Assembly: GCA_947579605.1 (NCBI GenBank)
Contig: OX388328.1
Span: forward strand, 11,449,684-11,513,683
Source: Athripsodes cinereus
Lineage: Eukaryota; Arthropoda; Insecta; Trichoptera; Leptoceridae
DNA: 64,000 nt
Direction: 5' to 3'
The notes below the pieces were generated by a model, which was not told the origin of the DNA, searched no databases, and saw only the letters and a program-made list of their open reading frames with translations. The first letter of the stretch is position 1; each line of letters begins with the position of its first letter. This document shows positions 63,745 to 64,000 of this stretch, in pieces. The translations under genes were made by a program, and so were the position numbers.

Positions 63745-63990
63745 CCACTTTGAAATCAATCGTACAAAAATTGCAAAATCAACTCTTTTTACTATTAATT
63801 TGCGAGCAGACTTTCGGAAGCTTAGATTCGCATCGTCAGGCAATGTTAAGCCTTTGGCGTCAAGCAAATGTAAAAAAAATACATTTACCTGACAAACTTT
63901 CGAAAGCCGGCGCAAACAAATCACATATGGAACAATTTTTTTTAATATAATGCATTTCCATCAATAACCGTCGATGGTTAAGTAAAACTA
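63745..63990. mobile_element. Decayed hammerhead element (GCCGGC-related)
   Basis: Minus view of 63804-63832: CTGACGA core, weak stem II, GAAA, GTCTGC, UC. Plus view of 63890-63915: CTGACAA, GAAA, GCCGGC, GC. The arms are imperfect inverted repeats, and the downstream TTTCCATCAATAACCGTCG (63956-63974) resembles the shared tail ACTTCCACCAAGTACCGTCG of the other elements. Both cores have lost stem II or a core base, so probably inactive. Confidence 0.5.
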
Positions 63991-64000
63991 AATCAAGTTT

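Noticed and set aside
7060..63990. Penelope-like reverse transcriptase or GIY-YIG endonuclease to go with the hammerheads
   Set aside because: Looked for in the frames; none found. All reverse-transcriptase pieces here are LINE-type.

Overview
This 64 kb window looks like intergenic DNA of an insect (arthropod at least). It is AT-rich and made almost entirely of transposable elements in many states of decay: I-type non-LTR retrotransposons, tRNA-derived and other SINE-like retroposons, Helitron-, piggyBac-, pogo- and hAT-like elements, and many foldback MITEs. I found no host protein-coding gene, no rRNA and no stand-alone tRNA. I cannot name the species from this sequence.

Layout. 1-4.4 kb: minus-strand I-type LINE with ORF1 and an open ORF2 cut by the window edge. 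4.4-5.6 kb: a small MITE, then a piggyBac deletion derivative. 7-42 kb: a mosaic of LINE 3' ends, MITEs, two tRNA-type SINEs, two hAT-like elements (the second at 61 kb) and small palindromic elements. 42.9-48.5 kb: a complete, apparently intact I-type LINE with both ORFs, a 59-A tail and a 12-bp target-site duplication, so a very young insertion. 49.1-52.5 kb: a Helitron-type element, a LINE 3' fragment and a 2.5-kb pogo-like DNA transposon with a broken transposase (psq-type helix-turn-helix N-terminus, PHD-like C-terminus). 52.5-58 kb: LINE debris and a 128-bp tandem repeat. 58.8-60.7 kb: a four-level nest of elements. 61-64 kb: a hAT-like element and old repeats.

The most interesting signal is a set of about 15-18 hammerhead-ribozyme-like units inside short palindromic elements. 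The shared plan is a 7-nt core (CTGANGA or a variant), one T, a stem II hairpin of variable sequence, GAAA or GAAT, a short self-complementary stem III, then UC, UU or AC, with stem I formed by flanking or palindromic arms. Stems II and III differ completely between subfamilies while the core positions stay fixed, so the structure rather than the sequence is conserved. One subfamily carries TTGAYAA, which would swap the C3-G8 pair for U3-A8; another uses U15.1-A16.1 in place of A-U. Three copies of one subfamily and one of another sit between 12-15 bp target-site duplications, so they moved as units, probably by reverse transcription. The closest known parallels are the minimal type I hammerheads of Penelope-like elements and retrozymes, but no Penelope-type reverse transcriptase is present here.

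Nothing in the window works as a gene circuit. The only proteins likely to be functional are the two LINE ORF pairs. The other elements are non-autonomous or dead and would depend on proteins encoded elsewhere.
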